From Bacteroidales bacterium (lineage in GTDB: Bacteria > Bacteroidota > Bacteroidia > Bacteroidales > VadinHA17): a stretch of 64,000 bases of DNA. The translations under genes were made by a program, and so were the position numbers. This document shows, in pieces, positions 63,842 through 64,000 of this stretch (the first letter of the stretch is position 1; every line of letters starts with the position of its first letter). The notes under the pieces are model-generated. The model worked only from the letters and a program-made list of their open reading frames with translations, had not been told where the DNA came from and did not search any database. The stretch spans positions 57,848 to 121,847 of the forward strand of contig JALONT010000002.1 in the NCBI GenBank assembly GCA_025454795.1, read 5' to 3'.

Positions 63842-63931
63842 CCGGAAAAGACAACCGCACCCTGTTTCTCGCCTATTGCGCAATGCCATTTTCCGCTCCA
63901 GAAAACAGGGTGCGGTTCGCGCCTTTTCCGG
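63842..63931. repeat. 90-bp nested inverted repeat (cruciform-like element)
   Basis: CCGGAAAAG pairs with CTTTTCCGG at the ends. AACCGCACCCTGTTT pairs with AAACAGGGTGCGGTT over 15 bp inside. The centre contains the self-complementary ATTGCGCAAT. No protein is coded. It looks like a non-autonomous palindromic repeat of the REP/MITE kind. Confidence 0.75.
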
Positions 63932-64000
63932 TTTGCCCACGCGCCATCATAAGACGTAATTTGTTGATAACTAATGAAAAGAAGGGGGATGCCTCCCCCC

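Noticed and set aside
63642-63959. 105-residue plus-strand ORF and 74-residue minus-strand ORF at the right edge
   Set aside because: Both run through the palindromic block; their composition reflects inverted repeats and no family is recognised.

Overview
This window looks like one contiguous chromosomal stretch of a Bacteroidota (Bacteroidales-like) bacterium. Four things point there: promoters with the Bacteroidota form (TTTG or TTG, a 19-21 nt spacer, then TAnnTTTG) ahead of several genes and the ribosomal operon; the gliding/type IX secretion genes gldE and gldD plus two proteins with C-terminal T9SS sorting domains; a second, GTPase-degenerate EF-G paralog (EF-G2 type); and a str-S10-spc-alpha ribosomal operon with fusA joined directly to rpsJ and no tuf between them. 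No tRNA, rRNA, CRISPR array, intact transposase or prophage was seen.

Layout. 1-6.5 kb, plus strand: the 3' end of engB, prs, rplY, pth, an S4-domain RNA-binding protein, an acyltransferase/SDR pair and a two-domain VOC protein. 6.5-10 kb, minus strand: an M19 dipeptidase lipoprotein, a methyltransferase with a small outer-membrane-type protein, and a T9SS cargo protein. 10-16.2 kb, plus strand: an EamA exporter and lnt, then an ECF sigma factor with a membrane partner and three exported proteins. 16.2-20.5 kb, minus strand: dsbD, rng, a 29-residue ribosome-associated peptide missing from the ORF track, and an HU protein. 20.8-24.7 kb, plus strand: ssb-gldE-gldD-PPTase-pcrB. 24.7-29.3 kb, minus strand: ychF, an M14 peptidase with a T9SS tail and an alkaline-phosphatase-superfamily protein. 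29.4-30.9 kb, plus strand: a second ECF sigma cluster. 31-35.6 kb, minus strand: hisS, ppk2, a DUF4870 protein and two exported proteins of unknown role. 35.7-40.1 kb: a degenerate hybrid kinase facing a SpoIIE phosphatase, then ubiD. 40.3-40.8 kb, minus strand: an apparent structured non-coding RNA of about 500 nt. 41-60.2 kb, minus strand: the translation operon from rpsL to rplQ, a terminator, then eno. 60.6-64 kb: EF-G2, a TorF-like outer-membrane protein, and a block of palindromes.

How it works together. The core is growth machinery: ribosomal proteins, RNA polymerase alpha, SecY, IF-1, methionine aminopeptidase, EF-G, RNase G, SSB, HU, YchF and HisRS. The accessory genes serve the envelope: Lnt, DsbD, GldD/GldE, T9SS cargo and porin-like proteins. 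Two ECF sigma modules may connect envelope state to transcription.

The most unusual content is non-coding. It includes the RNA candidate between ubiD and eno; a 7-bp tandem repeat that itself spells a TTTG-N20-TATCTTTG promoter in front of ubiD; a pair of 23-bp palindromes five helical turns apart at the porin promoter; and several families of short tandem or palindromic intergenic repeats, one of which has run into the dsbD reading frame. All calls come from reading the sequence. No database search, folding program or alignment was run.
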